Positions 37,687 to 47,096 are shown, counted from the first letter of the stretch. The stretch: DNA of 64,000 nucleotides from Chloroflexi bacterium OLB13 (GCA_001567485.1 JZRA01000092.1:172987-236986); one strand, 5' to 3'. Numbers and translations: made by a program. The notes: generated by a model from the letters alone, not told the origin.

Positions 37687-38628
37687 ATGAGCGAACGTCA
37701 ACTGCCGCTGTTTCAGAAGAATCCGACGAGCACCGAGGATTTCACCACGCAAACACCGTTCAATGCAACGTGGGAACTGTTCGCCGATCATCTGACTGCA
37801 CAGGGCAAATCCGACTACACCACCGTGGCCTTCACCGCCGACCTCGACCTCCTCGGCCAGCATCTCGGTAAAGGGATACCGGTCGGCACGATCACCACAC
37901 GCGACCTCGAAGGGTTCCTGAACTGGCTTGAGTTCGGCCGGGGCGTGCCGTGCAGCCGCAAGAGCTATGCACGACGTGTAACGACGCTCAAGGTGTACTT
38001 CCGCTGGCTGCACGAGCTGAAGGTGATCCGCTTCGACCCGGCCAAAGAGATTTTGCAGCGCAGCGGGCCGGCCCCGCTGTCAGACGTGCTGGCCCCGCAG
38101 CAGATCGTCGACTGCATCCGCGAGTCTCACACATTTACGTTCCGGCGCGGCAAGGAGCCTGACACCCGACCCCCGATGCTGCTTACGCTTTTGCTGGAGT
38201 CCGGCATCAAGAAAGGCGAGGCGATGAAGCTGATCCCTGCGAACATCCTGCGCGATAATCCGGCTGCCCCCGAGCTTGAGGTGCGCTTTAAGGTGCGCAA
38301 TGTGTTCAAGGAGCGCAAGGTCGCGGTATCGGCGCGCTGGTTGGGCCTGTATGACGCGTATATGGCACAGTACCATCCCAAGCAGGAGATTTTCGGCTGT
38401 ACCCCCCGGAACCTCGAATACGTGCTTGCCGACATCGGAGACCGTGCCGGCTTGCCGTTCAAGCTCTCGTTCGAGATTTGCCGCTGGACATGCGCGCTCA
38501 ACGACCTGCGCGCCGGCATGCCCGAGTCGGAGATCCGGCAGAAGCTCGGCCTGAGCGACATTAGCTGGTATGAGACGGGACAAAAGCTGAAGACACTGAG
38601 CCAAAAGCTCGACGAAGGACGCGCATGA
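37687..38628 (+). CDS. Tyrosine-recombinase-fold protein without catalytic residues
   Basis: 313 residues. An N-terminal SAM-like DNA-binding domain (about 25-115: WELFADHLTAQGKSDYTTVAF, SRKSYARRVTTLKVYFRWLHE) and a C-terminal region shaped like the phage-integrase catalytic domain. The active-site set is degraded: the first Arg is Lys (ESGIKKGEAMKL), the HxxR box is EICRW, the second His is Leu (KLGLSDISWY) and no Tyr stands at the nucleophile position. Probably a DNA-binding protein rather than a recombinase. One base separates it from the preceding stop, and its end overlaps the next start by 4 bases. Confidence 0.75.
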   Translation: MSERQLPLFQKNPTSTEDFTTQTPFNATWELFADHLTAQGKSDYTTVAFTADLDLLGQHLGKGIPVGTITTRDLEGFLNWLEFGRGVPCSRKSYARRVTTLKVYFRWLHELKVIRFDPAKEILQRSGPAPLSDVLAPQQIVDCIRESHTFTFRRGKEPDTRPPMLLTLLLESGIKKGEAMKLIPANILRDNPAAPELEVRFKVRNVFKERKVAVSARWLGLYDAYMAQYHPKQEIFGCTPRNLEYVLADIGDRAGLPFKLSFEICRWTCALNDLRAGMPESEIRQKLGLSDISWYETGQKLKTLSQKLDEGRA

Positions 38629-38846
38629 GACATCTGTTTTCCCTTGAGTTCACCTTCAGCAAGCGCCTGCTCGGGCTGATGCTGGTTGCCGTCGGCCTGC
38701 TTGGAAATGGGGCGCTCATCGCGTTTGACATCATCCGCCAGTCCGACCAAGGCATTGGCCCGGCACAGCGCGTGGGCATGATCGCGCTGGGCGTCGGCGC
38801 GGTACTCGGCTTGACGTTGATCCCGCTCGGCCGCGCAAAGGCATAG
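38625..38846 (+). CDS. Small two-helix membrane protein
   Basis: 73 residues with two hydrophobic helices (about 14-34: RLLGLMLVAVGLLGNGALIAF, and 50-68: VGMIALGVGAVLGLTLIPLG) joined by a short polar loop. Not recognised. Overlaps the previous stop by 4 bases (ATGA) and lies six bases before the glycosyltransferase gene, which speaks for a real translated cistron. Confidence 0.65.
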   Translation: MRHLFSLEFTFSKRLLGLMLVAVGLLGNGALIAFDIIRQSDQGIGPAQRVGMIALGVGAVLGLTLIPLGRAKA

Positions 38847-38852
38847 TCGCCG

Positions 38853-40505
38853 ATGACCCGAATCCTTCGGTCAGCCCACTGGGTCTTGATCGGTGCGGCG
38901 CTCGTGGTGATGGCGTTCCATCTGGCGGTATATGTCGTCTACGCCAATAACCTCATCCACTTCCCCTTTGACTACGATCAGGGCGAAGGGTTTGAACTCT
39001 ACGACACGATCTTGATGTCGCGGGGCCAATCGCCGTACCGGGATGTCGAGCCGTATCCGTTCTATTCCAGCAACTATCCTCCGGTGTTTCACGTCATGGC
39101 GATCCCGTTCGCGTGGGCGTTCGGGCCGCAGTATTGGTATGGCCGCCTGCTGGGATTTCTCGGCACGCTGGTCACTGCTGCTGCAATCGCCTATGCGGTG
39201 TATCGTGACGGCGTGCGGCGCACGGGCCGCGGCCGCGCCGTGATCGCGCTGTTGGCCGGCCTCGCCTTTCTCGCGTCCAATATCACGTATCGGCAGGGGC
39301 CGCTGCTGCGGCAGCACATGACGATGGCGATGTTCGAAACGCTGGCGGTCGTGCTGCTGACCCGCGCCGAACACCTCGCCTTCAACCGCCGGCGACGGTT
39401 GATGACGGCGGCAGGTTTCGCCATGCTGCTGCTCGCCGGTTATACCAAACAGCTGGCGGCTTACACGGCGGTGGCGGTGTTCGTATGGCTGTTTCTGCGT
39501 AACCCGCGCCGCGCGCTGACATGGGGCGTCGTGTTCGGCGCTGCCGGGGCGGCTGTGTTCGCCGGCTTGTACGTCGTCACAGACGGCGAGTGGTGGCGGC
39601 AGGCCATCGTCGCCAACGTCAACAGCACGTTCTGGCCACAGGTCGAGGGATTGTTCCGGCTGTGGTTCGCGCTGCACGGATTCCTGATCGTGCCGGCCGC
39701 AATCCTGATCGTCTACGAGATCTACTTTGACCGTATCTCCCTATACGCCGTGTGGTTTGTCATCACCGCTGCGCTGGGCGGGTTCTCATCCGGCACATGG
39801 GGCGGCGGTGACAGCTACTTCGCAACCTCGGTCGCCGCGCTGTGCATCCTGAGCGGCATCCTGTTCAGCCGTTGGCTGTCCGGTGATCTGAAGCTGCCGC
39901 TGAATTACGTGTCCCGCGTCCTGAACGTATTCCGCCCGTTCGCGCCCGTGGTGACCGCCTCGGCGCTGATCGTCGTGCCGCTGCTGTACGTCGGCTATGG
40001 CCGCGCCGTGCTCAAGATGCCGACGACCGGGCCGGTGTTCTCGGAACTGGCTGAATGGTGGGACATCGAACCCAACGCGCTCAACGGATTCTACGATTCG
40101 GCGGGGCGGATCGCTGGGGGCTACTCCGACATCGGGCATCTTGTCACCGCGCAAGACCTCGAAAACGCCGAGCGCATCGCCGCGATCGTGCGCGAGTCGG
40201 AACTGCCCGTGCTGAGCGAGGAGGCGGGGTTCAGCTTCCGCGCCGGCCGCGATGTCGTATCGAACCCGACCCAGCTTCTGAACGTGTGGCTGCGCGGTCA
40301 GTACGACGGAACGGAACTGATCCGGATGATCCATCGCCAGCAGTTCGGGGCAATTATCTTGCGCGCGCAGTTCTATCCCGTGCCGGTTCTGCAAGCGATC
40401 GACCACACGTACCGGACGACCGAGGTCATTCCGATGAACGGGTTCGAGTACATCATCAAGCGGCCGGTGGCAGAGCTTGGTGTGAGTCGCCCCGTGGTCA
40501 AGTAG
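38853..40505 (+). CDS. GT-C type membrane glycosyltransferase-like protein
   Basis: 550 residues with about ten to eleven membrane helices and a C-terminal ~150-residue extracytoplasmic part. The first loop FDYDQGEGFELYDTILMSRGQSPYRDVEPYPFYSSNYPP has the acidic residues and Tyr-Pro pattern typical of ArnT/PMT-like (GT39/GT83) enzymes that use polyprenyl-phosphate sugars. Donor and acceptor are unknown. Last gene of the operon beginning with the lipoyl transferase; no terminator is clear after it. Confidence 0.7.
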   Translation: MTRILRSAHWVLIGAALVVMAFHLAVYVVYANNLIHFPFDYDQGEGFELYDTILMSRGQSPYRDVEPYPFYSSNYPPVFHVMAIPFAWAFGPQYWYGRLLGFLGTLVTAAAIAYAVYRDGVRRTGRGRAVIALLAGLAFLASNITYRQGPLLRQHMTMAMFETLAVVLLTRAEHLAFNRRRRLMTAAGFAMLLLAGYTKQLAAYTAVAVFVWLFLRNPRRALTWGVVFGAAGAAVFAGLYVVTDGEWWRQAIVANVNSTFWPQVEGLFRLWFALHGFLIVPAAILIVYEIYFDRISLYAVWFVITAALGGFSSGTWGGGDSYFATSVAALCILSGILFSRWLSGDLKLPLNYVSRVLNVFRPFAPVVTASALIVVPLLYVGYGRAVLKMPTTGPVFSELAEWWDIEPNALNGFYDSAGRIAGGYSDIGHLVTAQDLENAERIAAIVRESELPVLSEEAGFSFRAGRDVVSNPTQLLNVWLRGQYDGTELIRMIHRQQFGAIILRAQFYPVPVLQAIDHTYRTTEVIPMNGFEYIIKRPVAELGVSRPVVK

Positions 40506-40621
40506 AGATGCGAGCAAACCCTGCCGGTATGCTAGAATTGCCGCGACCGCCTCATGCGTCCCGTGTGAGCGGCCGCTGTTGTGCCGCGTCACCGCACGTT
40601 GGCTAGAGAGACCTGTTCGCC

Positions 40622-41650
40622 ATGACCACTGCGTACATCACCCATCCTCTATATGTTGACCATGATTATCCCGGCCACCCCGAACATGCCGGTCGCATTA
40701 AGGCGGTTTGGCGCGAGTTCGAGGCGAACGGGTTGGCCGCACGCCTGCTTCAACTCACCCCGAGTGAAGTCAGCGAAGAGCTGATCTGCTCTGTTCACAC
40801 GTCGAGCTACTGCGCCGCATTGAATATCCTTCCGATGCAGGAACGGACTGTCATGTTCGACCCGGATACGTATGCCCTGCCCGAAACCGGCGAAATCGCG
40901 CGGCTGTCGGCCGGGGGCGTAGTGCTGGCAGTCGATGCCGTGCTCACCGGTCAGGCGAAGAACGCTCTCGCGGCGGTACGCCCACCGGGACATCACGCGC
41001 TGGCTGACCGGGGCATGGGGTTCTGCATCCTCGGCAACGTCCCGATCGCCGTCAAACACGCGCAGAGCGCATACGGCATCAAGCGCGTCATGATCGTGGA
41101 TTACGACGTACACCATGGCAACGGCACGCAGGAGATGTTCTACGCGGACGAGGACGTGCTGTTTGTTTCGACGCATCAATTTCCGTTCTACCCCGGCACC
41201 GGCCGTGCCGAGGAGATCGGCGCTGGACGCGGGCGCGGAACAACGATCAACATTCCGCTGCCTGCCGGCGTCGGCGATCAGGGATTCGCGCGAATCTACG
41301 AACAGCTTGTCTGGCCGGCGGCCCGGCGTTTTCAGCCGGAGTTGATCGTCGTTTCGGCGGGGTTCGACGCGCACTGGCGCGACCCGTTAGCGCAGCTCCG
41401 CCTCAGCCTCACCGGCTATGACCACCTGACGCGCGAACTCATCCAGATGGCGGACGAGCTGTGCGACGGGCGCATTGTCTTTGCGATGGAGGGGGGCTAC
41501 GACCTCGAAACCCTCGCTCATGGCTGGCGCAACGTCGCGTATGCGCTGCTCGGTGACGATGCCGTGGTCGATCCGATCGGGACACGGCAAGGGCAAGAGC
41601 CGGATTTGAGATCGCTCATCGAGTACATCGCCAATTTGCATCATTTGTAG
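40622..41650 (+). CDS. Histone-deacetylase-family amidohydrolase (AcuC-like)
   Basis: 342 residues. Zinc-dependent deacetylase signature: HPLYVDHDYPGHPEHAGRIKAVW at the start, RPPGHHALADRGMGFC with the catalytic His pair, VMIVDYDVHHGNGTQEMFY with zinc Asp/His, VSAGFDAHWRDPLA with the second zinc Asp, and EGGYDLE. In bacteria such enzymes remove acetyl groups from polyamines or proteins, including acetyl-CoA synthetase control by AcuC. The substrate is not predictable here. Next to treS, same strand, about 87 bases apart. Confidence 0.9.
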   Translation: MTTAYITHPLYVDHDYPGHPEHAGRIKAVWREFEANGLAARLLQLTPSEVSEELICSVHTSSYCAALNILPMQERTVMFDPDTYALPETGEIARLSAGGVVLAVDAVLTGQAKNALAAVRPPGHHALADRGMGFCILGNVPIAVKHAQSAYGIKRVMIVDYDVHHGNGTQEMFYADEDVLFVSTHQFPFYPGTGRAEEIGAGRGRGTTINIPLPAGVGDQGFARIYEQLVWPAARRFQPELIVVSAGFDAHWRDPLAQLRLSLTGYDHLTRELIQMADELCDGRIVFAMEGGYDLETLAHGWRNVAYALLGDDAVVDPIGTRQGQEPDLRSLIEYIANLHHL

Positions 41651-41737
41651 CACCATGCCGGCTGTGGCACACTCTGAGCCTTGCCGGCGCGAAGCCACTT
41701 GTTTTCTCTACGCTTGAGTCTGGATCGGAGCATTCGA

Positions 41738-43336
41738 ATGTCGTGGGCTACCAACGCCATCTTCTATGAACTGTATCCGCGTGCATTTGCCGACGGGGAC
41801 GGCGACGGACACGGCGATCTGCGCGGCCTTCGGCAGCGGCTCGACTACATCGAATGGCTGGGGATCGACTGCGTATGGCTGACCCCGATCTATCCCTCGC
41901 CGCTGCGAGATGACGGGTACGACATTTCGAGCTTCTACGGCCTGCTGCCGAAGTTCGGACATCTCGAAGAATTCAAGTTCACCGTCGATGAGATGCACCG
42001 CCGGGGCATCAAGGTCATCCTCGATCTGGTCGTCAATCACACGTCGGATGATCACCCGTGGTTCGTGGAGGCGCGCAGTTCGAAGGAGTCCCCGCTGCGC
42101 GACTGGTACGTGTGGAGCGATACCGACGACAAGTACGCGGACACGCGCATCATCTTTCTGGATACCGAGCCGTCAAACTGGACATGGGACGAGGGCAGTG
42201 GTCAGTACTACTGGCACCGATTCTTCCGCAGCCAGCCTGACCTGAACTACGACAATCCCGCCGTCCGCGCCGAGATGCTGCGGATCATCGACTTCTGGCT
42301 CAAGCTCGGCATCGACGGCTTCCGTGTCGACGCCGTGCCATACCTGATCGAGCGTGAAGGCACCAACTGCGAAAACTTGCCGGAGACGCACGATATCCTC
42401 GCCGAGTGGCGGCGGTTCGTCGACGAACGCCACCCCGGCACAATCCTGCTTGCCGAGGCGAATCAGTGGCCGCGCGACCTGATCCCGTACTTCGGGACAT
42501 CCAGCGCGCCGGAGTTCAATACGTGCTTCCACTTCCCCGTCATGCCGCGCCTGTATATGGCGTTGGCGCGCGGCGACCGGTCGAGCGTGGTCGAAATCCT
42601 GAATGAGACCCCGCAGATTCCGCCCGGCACGCAGTGGGCGACGTTCCTACGCAATCACGACGAGTTGACGCTCGAAATGGTGACGCCTGAGGAGCGCGAG
42701 TTCATGTGGGATTACTACGCGCCGGAACCGCGCATGCGCCTCAATCTCGGCATCCGGCGCCGCCTCGCACCGCTGATGGGCAACGACCGGCGTAAGATTG
42801 AGCTGATGAACTCGATGCTGTTCACGCTGCCGGGATCGCCCGTGCTGTATTACGGCGACGAGATCGGCATGGGCGACAACATCTACCTCGAAGACCGCAA
42901 CGGAGTCCGCACGCCGATGCAGTGGTCGGCCGACGCCAACGCAGGGTTCTCGACCGCATCGCGCGAGCTGCTTTATGCGCCACCCATCGAGGATCCGGAG
43001 TTCGGGTTCACGCACGTCAATGTGGAAGCCCAGCGCAGCGATCCGTCGTCGCTGCTGTGGACGATCAAGCGCATGATCACCGCGCGCAAGCAGCTGCCCG
43101 TGTTGGCAACCGGCCGCCTCGATTGGTTACAGGAGATTCCCAATCAGGGATTGTGCTTCTGGCGCACCGAAGGCGACACGCACTTCTTGGCGCTGCATAA
43201 CCTGAGCGACGAGCCGCTGTCCATCAACCTTCCGGGCACAGGATCGTATCGAAACGCGCTCGACCCGGAAAGCGGCGCACTATCAGGGGATGTCTCGCTG
43301 CCGCCGTTCGGCTACCTGTGGTTGACGCCGGCGTAA
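41738..43336 (+). CDS. treS: Trehalose synthase (maltose alpha-D-glucosyltransferase), GH13
   Basis: Interconverts maltose and trehalose. 532 residues from the ATG at 41738, with GGAG seven bases upstream; the frame is open to 41681. Seen: FYELYPRAFADGDGDGHGDL, PSPLRDDGYDI, LDLVVNHTSDDHPWF, the nucleophile region DGFRVDAVPYLIEREGTNCE, acid/base Glu in LLAEANQWP, and the transition-state Asp in FLRNHDELTLEMV; then GDEIGMGDNIYLEDRNGVRTPMQW, which is typical of TreS. No fused maltokinase. Converges with map. Confidence 0.92.
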   Translation: MSWATNAIFYELYPRAFADGDGDGHGDLRGLRQRLDYIEWLGIDCVWLTPIYPSPLRDDGYDISSFYGLLPKFGHLEEFKFTVDEMHRRGIKVILDLVVNHTSDDHPWFVEARSSKESPLRDWYVWSDTDDKYADTRIIFLDTEPSNWTWDEGSGQYYWHRFFRSQPDLNYDNPAVRAEMLRIIDFWLKLGIDGFRVDAVPYLIEREGTNCENLPETHDILAEWRRFVDERHPGTILLAEANQWPRDLIPYFGTSSAPEFNTCFHFPVMPRLYMALARGDRSSVVEILNETPQIPPGTQWATFLRNHDELTLEMVTPEEREFMWDYYAPEPRMRLNLGIRRRLAPLMGNDRRKIELMNSMLFTLPGSPVLYYGDEIGMGDNIYLEDRNGVRTPMQWSADANAGFSTASRELLYAPPIEDPEFGFTHVNVEAQRSDPSSLLWTIKRMITARKQLPVLATGRLDWLQEIPNQGLCFWRTEGDTHFLALHNLSDEPLSINLPGTGSYRNALDPESGALSGDVSLPPFGYLWLTPA

Positions 43337-43340
43337 TCCG

Positions 43341-44156
43341 CTACAGCGCCGTCAGGATCAGCGGGCCGTCTTCGGTAACGGCGATGGTGTGTTCAAAGTG
43401 CGCGCACAGCGAGTTGTCCGTGGTCACGACCGTCCAGTGATCGTCAAGCTCGCGCACGTCGCCGGTTCCGGAACACACCATCGGCTCGATGGCGAACGTC
43501 ATGCCGGCTGCGAGCTTGACGTTATCGAACTGTAAACGGCTCTTCGCGTTGCGCGGCCACCAGTTCGGCACCTGCGGCTCCTCCCACATCTTCTTGCCGA
43601 CTCCGTGCCCGGTGTATTCGCGCACGATTCCGTAGCCGTGCTCGTCGATGTAGCGCTGGATCGCCCGTGACAGATCGCACAATTCGCGCCCGACAACCGC
43701 CTGCTCGATCCCGATGTACAGCGCACGCTCGGTCACGTCAAGCAGGCGCTGAACACCCGGCTTGATCTCACCTACGGCATACGTCCACGCGCCGTCACCG
43801 ATGAAGCCCTGATACAGCACGCCGGTATCGAAGCTGATGATGTCACCGTCCGCAAGAATCTGCGTGTCGCTTGGGATACCGTGGACGACTTGATGGTTCA
43901 CGGACGTGGTAGTCGCAAACTGATACGGTGGCGAGTTCGGCTTCTGCTGGCCGATGAACGCCGGCACGCCGCCGTGATCGCGAATCACCTGATCGGCGAC
44001 ACGATCTAGCTCCGCCGTCGAGACGCCGGGACGAATCAGCGGCTTGACCGCCTCGTGCGCCTTCGCCACGATACGCCCCGCCTCGCGCATGAGTCGCAGT
44101 TCCGACTGGTCTTTCAGCGAGATCGTCATATGCGGCTGCGGGCGGTACAACTTCAT
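43341..44156 (-). CDS. map: Methionine aminopeptidase type I
   Basis: Removes the initiator Met from new proteins. 271 residues. The five metal ligands are visible: Asp in IISFDTGVLYQGFIGDGAW (two), His in TGHGVGKKMWEEPQV, and Glu in FAIEPMV and AVTEDGPLIL. Start overlaps adk by 4 bases (ATGA). Last gene of the long translation operon; it meets treS tail to tail with four bases between the stops. Confidence 0.96.
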   Translation of the reverse strand: MKLYRPQPHMTISLKDQSELRLMREAGRIVAKAHEAVKPLIRPGVSTAELDRVADQVIRDHGGVPAFIGQQKPNSPPYQFATTTSVNHQVVHGIPSDTQILADGDIISFDTGVLYQGFIGDGAWTYAVGEIKPGVQRLLDVTERALYIGIEQAVVGRELCDLSRAIQRYIDEHGYGIVREYTGHGVGKKMWEEPQVPNWWPRNAKSRLQFDNVKLAAGMTFAIEPMVCSGTGDVRELDDHWTVVTTDNSLCAHFEHTIAVTEDGPLILTAL

Positions 44157-44860
44157 CGTACGTCCTCGACGATCTCGACCAACCTGTCACGCACCTCGTC
44201 GATGGACAGGCTCGCGTCGACCGAGCGCACAAGCCCCAACGCCTGATAGTACGGCAGCACGGGCTGGGTCTCGCTCAGAAACTTCTCGATACGCTCAATG
44301 ACGCCAAACGCGTTCGCATCGTCCGGCCGGCGGTTCAACACCTCACCGGTCGTGTCCAGCGTGCCGATCAGTCGGGGCGGGAATTCCTTATCGGGATCCT
44401 GCTCGACCAACCATGAGACCCCCTCGGACTTATTGTAGTAATTATAGGCGCGGCCGTCTTTCGACGTGGCCCGCCCGAAGCTGCGCTTGAACGCCGTGTA
44501 CAGGTCTAGTTCGAGCTGCAGCACAGCGTTGAGTTTTTGCCCGCGCGACGCAAGGTAATCGGTCAGGAACTGCGCCTGTACCAAATTACGCGGGTAGCCA
44601 TCCAGCAGCGCGCCGTGCGCCGCGTCAGACTGCTCCAGACGATCCTTCAGCACCTCGTTGGTGGTGGCGTCATCGATCAGCTTGCCGGCCGCCATCTCTG
44701 CTTGGATACGCTGCGCGAGCGGATCAGAACGGGTGCGCATGGCACGGAATAGGTCGCCAGTGGAGACATGCGGGATGCCGTAGCGTTCGGTGAGGTGGGC
44801 CGCTTGCGTGCCTTTGCCGCTGCCCTGAACGCCGACGATCAACAGGAAGAGGTCGCCCAT
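44153..44860 (-). CDS. adk: Adenylate kinase with an atypical lid
   Basis: Equilibrates ATP, AMP and ADP. 235 residues, longer than the ~215 norm. P-loop GVQGSGKGTQAAHL at residues 9-22, AMP motif HVSTGDLFRAM, and LDGYPRNLVQAQFL. The lid region (about 130-190: GRATSKDGRAYNYYNKSEG and on) has no Cys4 zinc site, and the usual R-x-DD motif is RRPDDAN. Length and lid differ from classical short and long forms, but the fold markers are clear. Separated from secY by a terminator-like hairpin. Confidence 0.92.
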   Translation of the reverse strand: MGDLFLLIVGVQGSGKGTQAAHLTERYGIPHVSTGDLFRAMRTRSDPLAQRIQAEMAAGKLIDDATTNEVLKDRLEQSDAAHGALLDGYPRNLVQAQFLTDYLASRGQKLNAVLQLELDLYTAFKRSFGRATSKDGRAYNYYNKSEGVSWLVEQDPDKEFPPRLIGTLDTTGEVLNRRPDDANAFGVIERIEKFLSETQPVLPYYQALGLVRSVDASLSIDEVRDRLVEIVEDVR

Positions 44861-44882
44861 GTAGTGCTCACCTTATGTCATG

Positions 44883-44927
44883 CAAAACAAAACGCTCGCG
44901 CCCGGCACGGTGTCCGTAGCGCGAGCG
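44883..44927 (-). terminator. Intrinsic terminator between secY and adk
   Basis: A 9-bp stem, CGCTCGCGC (44893-44901) with GCGCGAGCG (44919-44927), is followed on the minus strand by TTTTGTTTTG. It may cut adk-map expression relative to the ribosomal genes. Confidence 0.7.
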
Positions 44928-44955
44928 CGAGGGGAACTGCTCTGATCGATGCCGC

Positions 44956-46284
44956 CTACTTCATGAAGCCGCGGTAGTTGCGCATCACGAGCTGCGCTTC
45001 GAGCTGCCGCATGGTTTCAATGACGACACCGACAAGGATGATAAGCCCCGAGCCGGTCAGAACGCTGGCGGCGTTGGCCGAAGCGCCCGCTGTATAGGCG
45101 CCGCTGAACAACACCGAGTTGACGAGATCGACCACGCCCGGCATGACAGCGATCACACCGAGGAAGATCGCGCCCACCAGCGAGATGCGCCGCGTCACAC
45201 GGGTGATGAACTCCTGCGTGGGCTTGCCCGGCCGCGTTCCGGGGATAAAGCCGCCGTTACGCTGGAGATTGCTCGCCAAATCCTGATTGCCGATCATGAC
45301 GTCCGCGTAGAAGAACGTGAAGAAGACGGTCATGAAGAAGAAGAACACCCAGTACAGCAGCCCCTGTTGGTTGCCGAACGTATCGCGAATTGAGTTACCG
45401 ACCGGGCCTTCAGGGAAGAAGCTGACGAAGACGGCGGGCAGCGTCACAATCGCCTGTGCGAAGATGAGCGGGATCATGCCGACCGGGTTGACCTTCATCG
45501 GGATGAACGTGCGCGCACCGCCATACTGCCGGCTTCCGCGCACGCGCTTGCCGTACTGCACGGGGATACGCCGTTCACCTTCCTGAATGAAGATGATCAC
45601 AAGGATGCTGATCAACGTGATGGCGACAAACAGCGCAATGTTCCAGATCGGCGAGATCGCCGTATCGGCGACCAACCGCGCCAAGTTGCCCGGCGCCTGC
45701 GCCACGATACCGCCAAAGATGATGAGCGAGATACCGTTGCCGATGCCCTGTTCGGTGATCAGCTCGCCGAGCCACACCGCGAACATCGTGCCGGCGGTCA
45801 TCGTGAACAAGACCGAGACGGTCAGCAGGAAGTTGCTGGCAAACCCCGGAATGATCTGCTGCGTACCCAGCAGCGCGTTGAAGATCTGGATTTGCCCGAA
45901 CGCTTGCAGCAGCGCCATCGGGATCGACAGGTAGTAGGTGTAGCGTGTGATGGTATCGCGACCGCCCGGCTCCTTCTGCATTTCTTGCAGGCGCGGGATG
46001 ATCGGGATGAGCAGCTGAAGGATAATCGACGCGGTGATGTAGGGGTACACACCGTTGGCGATCACGCTGAAGTTCTGCACCGCACCGCCCGAAAGCAGGT
46101 TCAGCACGTTAATCAGTCCGGCGCCCGTTGCGCCGGGCTGGAGCAGCGATTGCAGAGCGTTCGGATCGACACCGACGACCGGCACATGCGCCGCGAACTG
46201 ATAGATGAGCAGAATCAGCCCGGTGATCAGCAGTTTGTTGCGGACATCTGGAAGCTTCCAGATGTTACGAAACGCTTGCAGCAT
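44956..46284 (-). CDS. secY: Protein translocase subunit SecY
   Basis: Central channel of the Sec translocon. 442 residues with ten membrane helices. Seen: VVGVDPNAL, FSVIANGVYPYITASIILQLL, QALGxx-type IPMALLQAFGQ, GTMFAVWLGELITEQGIGNGISLIIFGGIV (the family signature) and RIPVQYGKRVRGSRQYGGARTFIPMKVN. Lies after rplO with 79 bases, where a hairpin is visible at 46325-46352, a larger gap than elsewhere in the operon. Confidence 0.97.
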   Translation of the reverse strand: MLQAFRNIWKLPDVRNKLLITGLILLIYQFAAHVPVVGVDPNALQSLLQPGATGAGLINVLNLLSGGAVQNFSVIANGVYPYITASIILQLLIPIIPRLQEMQKEPGGRDTITRYTYYLSIPMALLQAFGQIQIFNALLGTQQIIPGFASNFLLTVSVLFTMTAGTMFAVWLGELITEQGIGNGISLIIFGGIVAQAPGNLARLVADTAISPIWNIALFVAITLISILVIIFIQEGERRIPVQYGKRVRGSRQYGGARTFIPMKVNPVGMIPLIFAQAIVTLPAVFVSFFPEGPVGNSIRDTFGNQQGLLYWVFFFFMTVFFTFFYADVMIGNQDLASNLQRNGGFIPGTRPGKPTQEFITRVTRRISLVGAIFLGVIAVMPGVVDLVNSVLFSGAYTAGASANAASVLTGSGLIILVGVVIETMRQLEAQLVMRNYRGFMK

Positions 46285-46324
46285 GGTTCAAATCCTCTAG
46301 GTAGCCCAAGTCAGACAAACACGC

Positions 46325-46352
46325 ACGGGCCGGAACCGCGATTCCGACCCGT
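46325..46352 (-). other. Hairpin between rplO and secY
   Basis: Eleven-base arms ACGGGCCGGAA and TTCCGACCCGT pair with one mismatch around a 6-base loop. Only a weak T-rich stretch (GTGTTTGTC) follows on the minus strand, so it may modulate secY expression or RNA stability rather than terminate. Confidence 0.4.
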
Positions 46353-46363
46353 TGTGAGCGACG

Positions 46364-46885
46364 TTAGGCCTTCTCCGCCAATTTAGCGAGGTCTTCCTTG
46401 CGCATCTTCTTGACGGTCGCGCGAGCACCGGTGACAAGGTACTCGAGCTTCTGAACCGTACCACCCGCCTTTGCGATCCGCTCGGCGGCGCTCTTGGTCA
46501 CGCGGTGAGCCTGAACCGTCAGCGCACGGTCGATGTCGCCGTCGCCGAGAATGACGACCGGCTGATCGGCTTTGCGGATCAGTCCCGCCTCGGCCAGCAT
46601 GGCCGGAGTAACCGTGGCGCCGGCATCGAAAGCGTTCAGGTCGCCCAGATGGACTTCCTGATGCTCGATGCGGAAGATGTTGGTGAAGCCGCGCTTGAAC
46701 GGCAGACGGCGAACCAGCGGAAGCTGACCGCCTTCGAAGTAATGGGCAATCCCCTTACCCGCGCGGGCGCCAGCGCCCTTCGTGCCGCGGCCTGCGGTCT
46801 TGCCCTTGCCTGCCGCGATACCGCGGCCTACGCGCGTCTTCTTGCGCGTAGCGCCCTCTGCGGGCTTCAGATCGTGAAGTTTCAT
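46364..46885 (-). CDS. rplO: 50S ribosomal protein L15 (uL15)
   Basis: Large-subunit protein, central protuberance base. 173 residues from MKLHDLKPAEGATRKKTRVGRG, the classical start; the frame is open to 46918 but that overlaps rpmD. Gly-rich GKGKTAGRGTKGAGARAG and YFEGGQLPLVRRLPFKRGF are typical. Slightly longer than usual (about 145-150) owing to its C-terminal helix, KKMRKEDLAKLAEKA. Confidence 0.95.
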   Translation of the reverse strand: MKLHDLKPAEGATRKKTRVGRGIAAGKGKTAGRGTKGAGARAGKGIAHYFEGGQLPLVRRLPFKRGFTNIFRIEHQEVHLGDLNAFDAGATVTPAMLAEAGLIRKADQPVVILGDGDIDRALTVQAHRVTKSAAERIAKAGGTVQKLEYLVTGARATVKKMRKEDLAKLAEKA

Positions 46886-46892
46886 GTCGACC

Positions 46893-47093
46893 CTAGCCTT
46901 CCTGCTCGACTTCTTCAACCTTCAGCAGATGGCTGATCGCGTTAATCATGCCACGAATCTGCGGGGTGTCATTGTGGATCACCGTCGCGTGCAGCTTACG
47001 GAGTCCCAACGTGTTTGCGGTGACACGCTGGCCTTTGGTGTAGCCGATCGGGCTGCGCACCAGCGTGATCTTAAGCTTCTTATCGCTTGCCAT
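46893..47093 (-). CDS. rpmD: 50S ribosomal protein L30 (uL30)
   Basis: 66 residues: [33 protein letters not shown] then [22 protein letters not shown], the complete L30 fold of bacteria. Seven bases before rplO and three after rpsE, in the standard spc order. Confidence 0.95.
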   Translation of the reverse strand: MASDKKLKITLVRSPIGYTKGQRVTANTLGLRKLHATVIHNDTPQIRGMINAISHLLKVEEVEQEG

Positions 47094-47096
47094 CGA

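Noticed and set aside
37687..38628. Active integrase of a mobile element
   Set aside because: Catalytic residues are missing and the gene lies inside a coupled operon without flanking repeats.
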